Positions 44,679 to 53,002 of a DNA stretch of 64,000 nt are shown piece after piece. The first letter of the stretch is position 1; the number at the start of each line of letters is the position of its first letter. Made by a program: the position numbers and the translations under genes. Below the pieces are notes generated by a model that was given only the letters and a program-made list of their open reading frames with translations, did not search any database and was not told the DNA's origin. Source of the DNA: Azophilus sp965200465 (lineage in GTDB: Bacteria; Pseudomonadota; Gammaproteobacteria; Pseudomonadales; Azotimanducaceae); assembly GCA_965200465.1 (NCBI GenBank), contig OZ241358.1:1116001-1180000 (forward strand), in the 5' to 3' direction.

Positions 44679-46856
44679 TTCGCCACGAGCAACCGGGCGT
44701 TCCACAGCTGCCCCTGCTCATCGTACTGGCCGGTGTGAATCGAGGCGATTGGATACTCCGGTAGGGACGCCGCGGCCACGCAGACGCCCTGGATGCGCGC
44801 GCCGCGCCTGAAAAAGGGGAAATCCAGATTGTCGAACCCGAGCCGCTTGCGATGTCCTGGCAGGTCCGCCTCGTCCTTGGGAAAGACGTGCAGGAAAAAC
44901 GTTCCCGCATCCGCATCGGCCTGATCGCAAGGCTCCTTGAAGTAAATCAATTGTCCGTTTGTCAAATGCAGGTCGAATTCGGCGCGCAGGTCGGGGTCGG
45001 CGGAACGGGCGGCCCGCAGAGCCGCCTCAAGGCCGAGGGGGGCATCCCGGTGGAGACAGGGCCAAGGCAAGCCGGCCTGCCAAATGTTCTCGGAAGTTTC
45101 GTTTGCGCGGACTTGGTGCGCCAAGGGTGTGCTCTCCTCAAGCATTGCATCGTAAGCGGCGCGATCGTAAAGGAACACTAGCCGGTTGCTCGGCGTGAGC
45201 AGTGCGGCGCCGGGCAGGCACTCGCGGACGACGACCAAGTCGGCGAAGTCCCGCTGACCTTGCGCGAACACAATCGGGCTTCCGGCAAGGTAGTAGGGAG
45301 CGAATGTCTTGCGCTGCATGTGGAGCGGATGGTTCGTGAGCAATGCACGGGGAACGAAGACAGACCTTCCCTCCGCCATGCGGCGGATTTCCTGGAAGTC
45401 CGCCGTCAGGGCCTCTTGTAACGGGATGGCTTCATGGTCGCGGCTGAGATGCGCCATCCGGGCGCTGGAATACGCGAGGATGAGCAGCGCGGCAACGGCC
45501 ATCCCGACCGACAGACGTTGGCCAAACAGGCGGTGCAGCCCCAGCGCGACCAGCGTGAAGAAGACGAGCACCAAGCCAGTGTGGGACAGGGTCTCGAAAT
45601 CATGAGGGATGAAGCTGCCGCGCACGGGCAGCGTCCAGCAGAAGCCGGACAGCGCCAAGGTGGCCATAAGCGTCCTGTGGCGGACGAACGCCAGCCCGAT
45701 CAACCCCACGCAGGACACCAAGATTCCGATGGCCCGGACGCCCCCCCCGGCGCACTCTTGCGCCCATCCTATAGAGAAGGTTTCGTGACCACCGGACAAG
45801 GCGTAGGGCAGAGACATCAGGCCGATGCGGGGGAATTGACACTCCCAAAAGTGCTTCCATGAGCGATCCAAGCCCTGCCGCTCGGCATCGACCAATACGG
45901 TGCGCCCGAGCACGGATTGGACGGTCGGCAGTTCCATCAGGGTCGTCTCGCCCTGCAAGGCCAAGTATTCGCGGGCGATGTTGAGGCTGAGCATCGCCAA
46001 ACCGAAGAGCAGCGCGAAGACGCCCAACGCTAGGTGCCGGCTGCGCGGCAGCGCAACGATGGCGGGCCGCAGCCAAGCGCCAGGAGAGGAGCCGCGCGCC
46101 ATGCGCATCCGGCGGAGCAGGCCCCTGATCAGGCCCAGCGCCGCAAAAGGCAGGAGCAGCGCAAGAACATGCCAGCCGAGCAGCAGCGCGATGCAAGCCT
46201 TCGCCAGCAACTGCCGGAAGCGGCCGTCTTGGGCGAAGATCGTCATGCCGTGAAAGCACAGCATCAGGCCGAACAGGTCCAGCCCGATTTCCGTGGACAC
46301 CATGTCGTTGTAGTGCAGCCAATAAGAGGAAGAGAACGTCAGCAGCGTCGCCGTCAGCGCAATCCAGCGCCGCCCCGTCAGCCGGCAAAGGGACAGGTAA
46401 GCCAGCACTGCGTTGGCGGCGAAGCACAGCAGCATCAGCGTCCGGGCGGCGAGCAGCTGCGCGGACAAATCGTCGCCGAAGGGCATTGTCGCCAAGCGGA
46501 TCAACAGATGGCCGCCCAGCGGATAGCTGTTGTAGGGCACATAGGCGCGGTTGCCGTTCGCATCGAGCGTATGGTGCATGATCCCCAGGAAGTGATGTTC
46601 CGGCGACAGGTTCGCCGCTACCGCCAAGTGGCCCGCCGTGACAATGTCGTGGTGTCCATCCCGGTAGAAGTGCCCCCCCCCCCCCCCAGATGCCGAACAG
46701 GAACGTCGTCGACAGCGCCAGAAGCAGCAACGGCAAGCCCGCCCGGCCCGCGGCGGCGGTGCTGCGCCTGCCATCAGCAGTACGTCCTGCGCTTGACGCC
46801 TTGGCTGGCGGTCCCCAAGAAGGCGCCGCTTCAACCTGCTTCGGCAAGGCGTTCAT
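44675..46856 (-). CDS. Phase-variable membrane protein with shared C-terminal domain (out of frame here)
   Basis: The true start is ATG 46856 (MNALPKQVEAAPSWGPPAKA), overlapping the stop of the upstream gene. A signal-anchor helix (GLPLLLLALSTTFLFGIW) is followed at once by a run of 15 G (46687-46673). In this sequence the run puts the rest out of frame; 14 or 17 G would join it to HFYRDGHHDIVTAGHLAVAA. The remaining ~700 residues contain about 9-10 membrane helices and a GT-C-like layout (an early luminal DGHxD segment, then NDMVSTEIGLDLFGLMLCFH). They end in a soluble domain of ~100 residues with LGFDNLDF, SLPEYPIASIHTGQY and LWNARLL, shared with three other proteins nearby. Likely a membrane glycosyltransferase or flippase-like enzyme for surface glycans; the substrate is unknown. 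Confidence 0.75.
46673..46687. repeat. 15-bp poly-C/poly-G tract, phase-variation switch
   Basis: Fifteen G on the coding strand immediately after the signal anchor of the gene 44675-46856. Coding is in frame when the count is 2 modulo 3 (14 or 17). At 15 the frame runs into GALLPGWTPRHCHGG and a different product. Confidence 0.85.
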
Positions 46857-48205
46857 TCGGCCGCGAACAGCGTGGCATCCCATAGATGCCCATGCGCATC
46901 GAACTGGCCGGTGCGAATCGAGGCGATTGGATAATCCGGCAGGGATGCGACGGCCACGCAGCTGCCCCGGATGCGCACGCCGCGCTCGATGAAGTTAAAA
47001 TCCAGATTGTCGAACCCGAGCCGCTTGCGAGGTCCCGGCAGAGCTGCTTCGTCCTTGGGGAGGATGTGCAGGAAAAACCTTCCCGCATCCGCATCGGCCT
47101 GATCGCAAGGCTGCTTGAAGTACGTCAATTTTCCGTCGGCCAAATGCAGGTCGAATTCGGCGCGGATGTCAGGGGCGGCGAAACGGACGGCTTGCAGCGC
47201 GGCCTCAAGCCTTGGGCGTTCCATCCGAACGTTGCCATGCGTCAAAGCCAGCAGCCCGGCGCAGCCCGCCAGCGCCAGCCAAGAGATCGCCGCAAGCGCG
47301 GGAAGCCCCCCCTCCCCCCGCTCGTCCGCAACCTTGACAGCGGCGGAACCGGACCCAGCCGCGGGGCGCTGCGCCCCGTGCAGAAGCTCCCCGGCGTAGC
47401 CAAGCCAGAACAGGGCAAGCAGCAACTCGCGCATCTCTTCAAGATTCCTGATGCCGTTGTGCTTCTGCACATGGAGGCAGGTCAAGCACAGGATGATGGC
47501 GGCGGCCGCGGCAAGGACCAGGGCGGGGCGCTTGCATTGCAGCGCCCATGCGGCAAGCAGCAGCAGCGCCACAGTCTCCCAGCGCTCGAAAAGCTCGAAC
47601 CAGAAGCGGAGATGATCCGCGTCGTCCGCGAAAAACCTTGTGGGTATCCGCATACAGCTAAGGGTTGAAAGCAGCATCAGCAACAGCGGCAGCGAGGGCA
47701 GCGGAATGCCGAACAAGCCCCGTTTGCGGCTGAAAAGCGCGGCGGCAGTCGTCAGGCAAAGCAGCACGATGAACAGGTTGAAGGCGTAATACAGGAACTG
47801 CACCGCCGGGTTGGGCAAATTGTGGACATTGAATTCGCCTCGCTGGTTGTGCGCCAGAAAGTCGGGCGTGGGGAAATCCCAAATGCGCTGCCCCCAACTG
47901 ATCTCCTCCCCGGCGATGAATGCCATCGCAACGCCGCCGGCAAGGAGGACGAAGCGGGGTGCGCGCCGCGTCTCGGCCCGGGCCGCGGCCAGCAGAAGCG
48001 CCCCGGCCAAGAGATAGGCGACCACGGTGAGGTTCTCCGCCCAGCCGTCCTCTTGCATCAGGATGGCATGGTTCCAAGGGGAAACGACAAGGATCCCATG
48101 CATGGCGAGAAGAGTCAGGCAGGCTGCCAGCCAGCCGGAAGCGCCAATCCAGCCGACATCGAAGTTCGCCCCCGCAAAGCGCGGCGCCGTTCGCCCCATC
48201 AGCAT
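46853..48205 (-). CDS. Multi-pass membrane protein (EEISWGQR family) with the shared C-terminal domain
   Basis: About 450 residues. At least eight membrane helices, with the distinctive block AFIAGEEISWGQRIWDFPTP followed by NQRGEFNVHNLPNP, a motif seen in an uncharacterised family of bacterial membrane proteins. After the last helix the protein continues into a ~105-residue domain with RAEFDLHLADGKLTYFKQPC, FFLHILPKDEAALP, LGFDNLDF, SLPDYPIASIRTGQF and LWDATLF, nearly the same as the tail of the next gene. The start is uncertain (ATG 48205 or 48199; TTG 48214). Its TGA overlaps the downstream ATG. It diverges from the arylsulfotransferase-like gene, sharing a ~230-bp promoter region. Role unknown; probably in surface glycan assembly. 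Confidence 0.8.
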   Translation of the reverse strand: MLMGRTAPRFAGANFDVGWIGASGWLAACLTLLAMHGILVVSPWNHAILMQEDGWAENLTVVAYLLAGALLLAAARAETRRAPRFVLLAGGVAMAFIAGEEISWGQRIWDFPTPDFLAHNQRGEFNVHNLPNPAVQFLYYAFNLFIVLLCLTTAAALFSRKRGLFGIPLPSLPLLLMLLSTLSCMRIPTRFFADDADHLRFWFELFERWETVALLLLAAWALQCKRPALVLAAAAAIILCLTCLHVQKHNGIRNLEEMRELLLALFWLGYAGELLHGAQRPAAGSGSAAVKVADERGEGGLPALAAISWLALAGCAGLLALTHGNVRMERPRLEAALQAVRFAAPDIRAEFDLHLADGKLTYFKQPCDQADADAGRFFLHILPKDEAALPGPRKRLGFDNLDFNFIERGVRIRGSCVAVASLPDYPIASIRTGQFDAHGHLWDATLFAAE

Positions 48206-48448
48206 CCACCCCAATCAATATGTGCAATATGCGCCGCCGTTGAGGATGGCTGGCAAGCCGGCAGCGAGGTGTGCCATCGTACCAGATCCAGTCGCTCAAG
48301 CAGACGGCAAGGCAGCTGTTCGGCGTTGCTGATGGAGGGCTGTCGTTGACATTGCATGAACGACCCATCAGCATGGCGATTTGCGGATCGCGGCAGCCGA
48401 AACGCGCTGCGACACGGGCGCCAAGCGCAAAACGGCAGGAGAACAACC

Positions 48449-48535
48449 ATGAAGCGATGCGGCGTTTTGGCGCTGCTTTGGGAACGGCGGGTGCGGGAAG
48501 GCGCCGAGGCGGCCCCGGACCGCAGGGGCGGCTGA
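48449..48535 (+). CDS. 28-residue leader ORF before arylsulfotransferase copy 1
   Basis: ATG 48449, product MKRCGVLALLWERRVREGAE and then APDRRGG, stop TGA overlapping the next gene's ATG as TGATG. A strong AGGAG lies 7 nt before the start (48437-48441), whereas the arylsulfotransferase start itself has no comparable site. The same ORF, frame and overlap are kept in the duplicate at 52916, with two residue changes (ER to GW). It probably drives translation of the next gene by coupling; a regulatory peptide is possible. Confidence 0.6.
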   Translation: MKRCGVLALLWERRVREGAEAAPDRRGG

Positions 48536-50055
48536 TGGCGCCGGTCGTCCGGGTGGCCCTGATTGGGGCCGCCATGGTCGTTGCGGTCGTCACCGCAGTT
48601 AGCCTGCTTGGGGGGCAGACTGGTTCGCCGCCAACTCCCGTTCGCGCAATGGACGCACCCGCTCCTCAGGAGGGCGCGGCGCTCCCTTTGCCGCAGCCCC
48701 CGCCAGCCGAAGTCGAAACGCCGATCGGCCTGCTCCGCAACGAGCCGGGCGCAGCCCCGGGATACACGCTGTTCGGAACGTGGAATGGTCCTGCGTATCT
48801 GATCGACAACGCCGGCCAGATGGTCCACAAATGGGATATGCAGGGCAATGAAGCTTCTTTCAGCGCCAAATTGCAGCCGGACGGCGATCTGACGCACACA
48901 ACCGACGATGGGGTCCTCCGCCGGGTGGACCCGGCCGGCAACGAGGTTTGGCGGTACTCGCCTCCCGACAAGCCGCATCACGACCATCTGCTGCTGCCGA
49001 ACGGCAACTTTCTGCTCCTGCTGCGAGGCGTCAAATCGAGGGGCGAGGTGGTGGCGGCCGGCGGGAATCCCGCCTTCGTCCACCCCGACGGCCTCAAATA
49101 CGACTACATTGTCGAAGTTCGACCGGCGCCCCCCGACGGCGGCGAAATCGTCTGGCAGTGGTCCGTGTGGGACCACCTGATACAGGATTTCGACGCCGGC
49201 AAGCCGAACTACGGAGTGGTCGCCGACCACCCCGAACTCGTTGACCTGAACTTCATTCTGCTGCAGCTCGGCAGAACCAGCAGAGGGAGCGACAACAGCA
49301 AGTTGGATTGGCTGCATGCAAACGCCATCGACCACCATGCGGAGGCGGACCAGGTTTTGATCCTGGCGCGCAACTTCAGCGAGATTTGGGTGGTGGACCA
49401 CAGCACCACGCCGGAGCAGTCGGCGGGACATCGGGGCGGCCGCTACGGCCGCGGCGGGGACCTGCTGTACCGCTGGGGGAATCCGCGGGCGCACCGTGCC
49501 GGCACGGCGGCCGACCAACGCCTGTTCCGGCCGCACAACGCCCACTGGATTGCCCCGGGTCTGCCCGGTGCGGGCAACATTCTGGTGTTCAACAACGGAG
49601 ACGAGTTCGAGGGTTTCTTCCGCGACCATTCCTCGGTGCTGGAGCTGGACTATCCGCTTGCCGACGGCCGATTCGGAGCATGGCCGCCCGGCAAGCGCCT
49701 TCCTCCCGACCAGCCAGCATGGCAATACATAGCGGAGGTGCCGAGCGACTTCCTATCCTACCGCCTGTCCGGTGCGCAACGGCTGCCCAACGGCAATACG
49801 CTGATCGCCTCCGGGCAGCAGGGCGCGATCTTCGAGGTGACGGCGTCGGGCGGGGAGGTGTGGAGGTACGTCTCTCCCGCGGTGGGGAAGGAACGTTGGT
49901 TTCAGGGCGAGCCGATGCCGGTGGACCGCCAGCTGCCAAGCCCGAGATGGAAATTGGTCAACTTTCTCTACCGGGCGGTTAGATACCCGCCGGACTATTC
50001 GGGCCTCCAAGCATTCGACTTGACGCCCAAGGGAACCATCGAGCGCTACCGCTAG
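48535..50055 (+). CDS. Arylsulfotransferase (ASST) family protein, copy 1, in frame
   Basis: 506 residues from ATG 48535. A signal anchor (VALIGAAMVVAVVTAVSLL) is followed by a Pro-rich linker and a six-bladed propeller of the arylsulfotransferase family: GYTLFGTWNGPAYLIDNAGQ, HHDHLLLPNGNFLLLLRG, WLHANAIDHHAEADQVLILA and FSEIWVVDHST with several candidate catalytic His, then HNAHWIAPGLPGAGNILVFN and GEVWRYVSP. Known ASST enzymes move sulfate between phenolic esters in the periplasm, using a His as the sulfated intermediate. The GG codons after the anchor are only 6 G, so this copy is locked in frame. The acceptor is unknown; the neighbours suggest a surface glycan or lipid. Confidence 0.85.
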   Translation: MAPVVRVALIGAAMVVAVVTAVSLLGGQTGSPPTPVRAMDAPAPQEGAALPLPQPPPAEVETPIGLLRNEPGAAPGYTLFGTWNGPAYLIDNAGQMVHKWDMQGNEASFSAKLQPDGDLTHTTDDGVLRRVDPAGNEVWRYSPPDKPHHDHLLLPNGNFLLLLRGVKSRGEVVAAGGNPAFVHPDGLKYDYIVEVRPAPPDGGEIVWQWSVWDHLIQDFDAGKPNYGVVADHPELVDLNFILLQLGRTSRGSDNSKLDWLHANAIDHHAEADQVLILARNFSEIWVVDHSTTPEQSAGHRGGRYGRGGDLLYRWGNPRAHRAGTAADQRLFRPHNAHWIAPGLPGAGNILVFNNGDEFEGFFRDHSSVLELDYPLADGRFGAWPPGKRLPPDQPAWQYIAEVPSDFLSYRLSGAQRLPNGNTLIASGQQGAIFEVTASGGEVWRYVSPAVGKERWFQGEPMPVDRQLPSPRWKLVNFLYRAVRYPPDYSGLQAFDLTPKGTIERYR

Positions 50056-50062
50056 CCCGCCA

Positions 50063-50400
50063 GCGGCGGCGCAATCCGCCTGAATTCAGTCCCCCGACAA
50101 GACGTGCTCCGCCTCCCAAAGGTTTTGGTGGCCTCCGTTGCCGTCCACGGAAAGCTGCCGCTCAATCGCGTAGCTGGGCAGCCGCCTCCAGACCGTGCAG
50201 GCCGCTTCGTCGATGCGCGGCCGGAAATCCAAGTTGTCGAAGCCATGCGCCAGCCTCTCCGGCGGCAAGTCCCGGACATCGACCGGCCAAACATGGATGC
50301 AGGCAGATCGCCGTCAGTCGGTTGCCGGCTTCGTTCCAGTGGAAATTGCGCTTGAACTGGTACGATGAAATTGGCTAGGTCGTCGTCAGCCAAGGCGTTA
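50063..50400 (-). pseudogene. Remnant of an SGNH gene's 3' end (shared C-terminal domain)
   Basis: Close DNA copy of the 3' part of the gene 54563-56110. It keeps HGFDNLDF, CTVWRRLPSYAIERQ and NLWEAEHVLSGD, but has lost a 24-bp block near 50158 and several hundred bases between about 50298 and 50300. Upstream pieces (LANFIVPVQAQFPLERSRQP) read in a shifted frame. Together with the preceding arylsulfotransferase it represents the older or degraded duplication unit. At about 50400 it is joined to a peptide deformylase fragment. Confidence 0.8.
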
Positions 50401-50474
50401 TCCACAGCGGCCACTGGTTCGGCCTTGGTTCGCAGGCGCGGATCTGGGCATTCCAAGATGTCGAGCAGAGCCAT
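50401..50474 (-). pseudogene. def: Peptide deformylase N-terminal fragment
   Basis: ATG 50474 followed by ALLDILECPDPRLRTKAEPV and AAVDN, the standard Def start (xxLxILxxPDPRLRxxAxPV). After 25 codons the sequence switches to the SGNH remnant. The metal-binding motifs of Def are absent, so this is a breakpoint scar; a functional def must lie elsewhere. Confidence 0.8.
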
Positions 50475-50531
50475 TGGGGTCGTCGGCTGATGCGGAGGAG
50501 GAAATTCTAGCAACCTTCGCCGCGCCCTGGG

Positions 50532-52688
50532 TCAATGGAAACTTGGGCCGGCCATTGGCCGATGGATTTTGGGCGCGGGCCGATGGGGCGGGCTGAAGAA
50601 GAACTCTCCTTCCCAGAATTGCCGGCCTTCGTAGCTGTTGAACTGGCCCGTCCTGATGGCTGCGACGGGGAAATCGGGCAGCGTCCGCGCCGCCGCGCAG
50701 CGCCGCACCGTGCCCAACCGCACCTCGGAAACAAAGAAGTCCAGGTTGTCGAACCCGAACTGCTTGCGTTGCGCGGGCAGGTCGTCCGGGTCCGCCGGCA
50801 CGACGTGCAGGTAGAAGCGCTCCTCAAAGCCAGGGTTGCAGCGGTCCTTGACGTAGAGCAGGCGGCTGCCGTCGAGCCAGACCTCAAAGCGGGCGCTGAT
50901 GAGCAGCCGGGCGCGGTTCAGCGCCTGCTCGAACTGTCGGTCCGCATCGACATCGTAGGAAAATGCCTCGAAACGCTCCGCCACCCACTCAAGGTCGGGC
51001 GCGTTGAAAGGCATCCACAAATCCGGCCCGACCTGCACGGCATAGACCGCGCTTTCGAGCGCTTGCTCAAGGCTTGCCGCTGCAGGGCGCACGAAGAAGT
51101 TCACCCCGCGTTTGGCGAGATAGCCGGGCGGCGGCCTTCTGTCGTGCGCCATCTGGCGCCGGCTGTTGGGGTAAGGGACCGGATTGCGCGCGATGACCGC
51201 GTCCGCCAAGCCTAAATAGTCTATGAACTTCAGGTTCGGCAGGAAATATGATGCCGTGCCGAGGGGAACATTTCGGGAAACCGTCATGGCGTCCGAGGGT
51301 ATGACGCCGCGTTCCATATCCTTGTACTTGTTCCAAAATAGGCGTTTTTTGACGCGCCGCACCGACCACGGCCAACCAACTTTTCTACCCCAGAGCGTCG
51401 AACGCAGGGCCTGGGCCGCTTCCGCCAAGGCTGGCATTCCGGGGGCCGCCAGCAGCCAGCCGGCGCTGTCGTCGTCGAGAACCGGGGGTATCCTCGGGCC
51501 TTCGCCGGCCGTTGCGGCGGATTCGCGCAGCACGACGGCCTGCATGGCGGACGCATAGAACAACACCGGCAGGAAGACGCCCACTGCGCAGGTTCGGGCG
51601 ACCGTCGCCGAATGCGCGGCGAACGCCCGCGGCAGCGCACGCGACGCCCGGACCCCAAGGTGGACGACGCCTTCCGCCGCCGGCACCGCCAGCAGCGGCC
51701 AGTAGAAATCCAGCAGCCGGTATCCGAAGAGATCGCCTCCCATTCTGGCGACATGCGCCATGTGCAGGAAGATGCACAGCAGCGGCAGCGCATGGGTCAG
51801 GTCTTTCGCTCTGCGCCAGCCCTTGGCTAGGGACAGCACCGCCAGAGGCGCCAAGAGATAGAGCCCCGTGTCCAACGCCGCCATCAGCAAATAGCGCCAG
51901 CCCGCCTCGTACCAGGGGCGGACAAACTTGGCGTGATAGGTGTTGGGCAGCCATTCGCCGTAATAGCCGTAGCGGAACATATAGTGCAGCGCCACCGCCG
52001 TAACCCAGGGGGCCACCAAGCAGGCCGCCGCGCACCAGTCCGGGAACCAGCGTCCGGCATCGACCCGCCGCTGCACTGCGAACCAGCCACAGCAGCAGGC
52101 CGCGATCAGCGCCCCTTCGGGCCGCGTCAGCGAGGCCGCCGCCAGACTCAGCGAAGCCGCCAGCAGGGCGCGGCGGCTGCCCCGGCCCAAGCTCAGGAAC
52201 GTCACCGCCAACACGACGAAGAAGGTGAACTGCCGCATTTCCAGCCCGCTGCCCAAAGTCCACTGGGCGAAGGTCGCGCTGCTGCACACAAGCCCCAAGG
52301 CCATCCAGCAGACCAGCCCCCGGTGGGGCAGCGACGGCAGCCGGGCCGCCCACCAGAGCATGGCGGCCAAGGTGGCGGCGGTGAAGGCCGCCGACAGCAA
52401 CGGGGCGGCCTGTTCGGGGCGCAGGCCGAACGCACCCCAAAGGGCCGCCAGCTCCAGCACCCAAAGGAAGTTGGTGTAGCCTTCGACCCGCTCGCCGGGG
52501 TTGAACACCAAGCCCTGGCCTTCCAGCAGGTTGCGGGCGTAGCGGAAGCTGATGAAGGCGTCGTCGTTCAGGCCGCTTGTGAAGGCGGCAATTAACCCGA
52601 GCGGGGCCAGCCAAAGCAGGAACGGCAGCAACAGCAGCCAGTGTACTGGCCGGAGGCCATGCAAGCTCATGAGAGAGGGGCTGCGCAT
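50532..52688 (-). CDS. GT-C type membrane glycosyltransferase with the shared C-terminal domain
   Basis: 718 residues from ATG 52688. About ten membrane helices. The first luminal loop has GLNDDAFISFRYARNLLEGQ and GLVFNPGERVEGYTNFLWVL, the signature of polyprenyl-phosphate-sugar dependent transferases related to mycobacterial arabinofuranosyltransferases; the paired Asp is the expected catalytic site. A luminal soluble part follows (LPNLKFIDYLGLADAVIARN). The last ~120 residues are the shared domain: FGFDNLDF, TLPDFPVAAIRTGQF, FWEGEFFF. It diverges from arylsulfotransferase copy 2. It probably adds a sugar from a lipid carrier to a periplasmic acceptor. The G content near the anchor shows no long homopolymer. 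Confidence 0.85.
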   Translation of the reverse strand: MRSPSLMSLHGLRPVHWLLLLPFLLWLAPLGLIAAFTSGLNDDAFISFRYARNLLEGQGLVFNPGERVEGYTNFLWVLELAALWGAFGLRPEQAAPLLSAAFTAATLAAMLWWAARLPSLPHRGLVCWMALGLVCSSATFAQWTLGSGLEMRQFTFFVVLAVTFLSLGRGSRRALLAASLSLAAASLTRPEGALIAACCCGWFAVQRRVDAGRWFPDWCAAACLVAPWVTAVALHYMFRYGYYGEWLPNTYHAKFVRPWYEAGWRYLLMAALDTGLYLLAPLAVLSLAKGWRRAKDLTHALPLLCIFLHMAHVARMGGDLFGYRLLDFYWPLLAVPAAEGVVHLGVRASRALPRAFAAHSATVARTCAVGVFLPVLFYASAMQAVVLRESAATAGEGPRIPPVLDDDSAGWLLAAPGMPALAEAAQALRSTLWGRKVGWPWSVRRVKKRLFWNKYKDMERGVIPSDAMTVSRNVPLGTASYFLPNLKFIDYLGLADAVIARNPVPYPNSRRQMAHDRRPPPGYLAKRGVNFFVRPAAASLEQALESAVYAVQVGPDLWMPFNAPDLEWVAERFEAFSYDVDADRQFEQALNRARLLISARFEVWLDGSRLLYVKDRCNPGFEERFYLHVVPADPDDLPAQRKQFGFDNLDFFVSEVRLGTVRRCAAARTLPDFPVAAIRTGQFNSYEGRQFWEGEFFFSPPHRPAPKIHRPMAGPSFH

Positions 52689-52915
52689 GAAGACTTGCTC
52701 CTCAGAAAAGCAGGAAGTTCAAGCTCACGGTGCATTGTAACAAAGTGCAGATCCACTGGCTCAAGCGGACGTCAAGACAGCTGTTCGGCGTTGCCTGGAT
52801 TGAGGGCTGCCGTTGACATTGCATGATCGACCCATCAGCATGGCGATTTGCGGATTGCGGCAGCCGAAACGCGCTGCGACACGGGCGCCAAGCGCAAAAC
52901 GGCAGGAGAACAACC

Positions 52916-53002
52916 ATGAAGCGATGCGGCGTTTTGGCGCTGCTTTGGGGATGGCGGGTGCGGGAAGGCGCCGAGGCGGCCCCGGACCGCAGGGGCGGCT
53001 GA
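52916..53002 (+). CDS. 28-residue leader ORF before arylsulfotransferase copy 2
   Basis: Same design as at 48449: AGGAG 7 nt upstream, product MKRCGVLALLWGWRVREGAE and then APDRRGG, TGATG overlap with the next ATG. Both copies keep length and frame despite substitutions. Confidence 0.6.
   Translation: MKRCGVLALLWGWRVREGAEAAPDRRGG

Larger units (their letters stand above)
48284..50390. repeat. Segmental duplication, copy 1
   Basis: This segment (promoter region, leader ORF, arylsulfotransferase-like gene, and the tail of an SGNH gene) is repeated at 52748-55170 with high DNA identity. The present copy has a 6-G run and internal deletions in the SGNH part. Confidence 0.85.

Noticed and set aside
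48341..48372. TTGACA at 48355 as the -35 of the ASST promoter
   Set aside because: The hexamer is perfect in both copies, but no acceptable -10 lies 16-18 bases downstream, so I did not annotate it.
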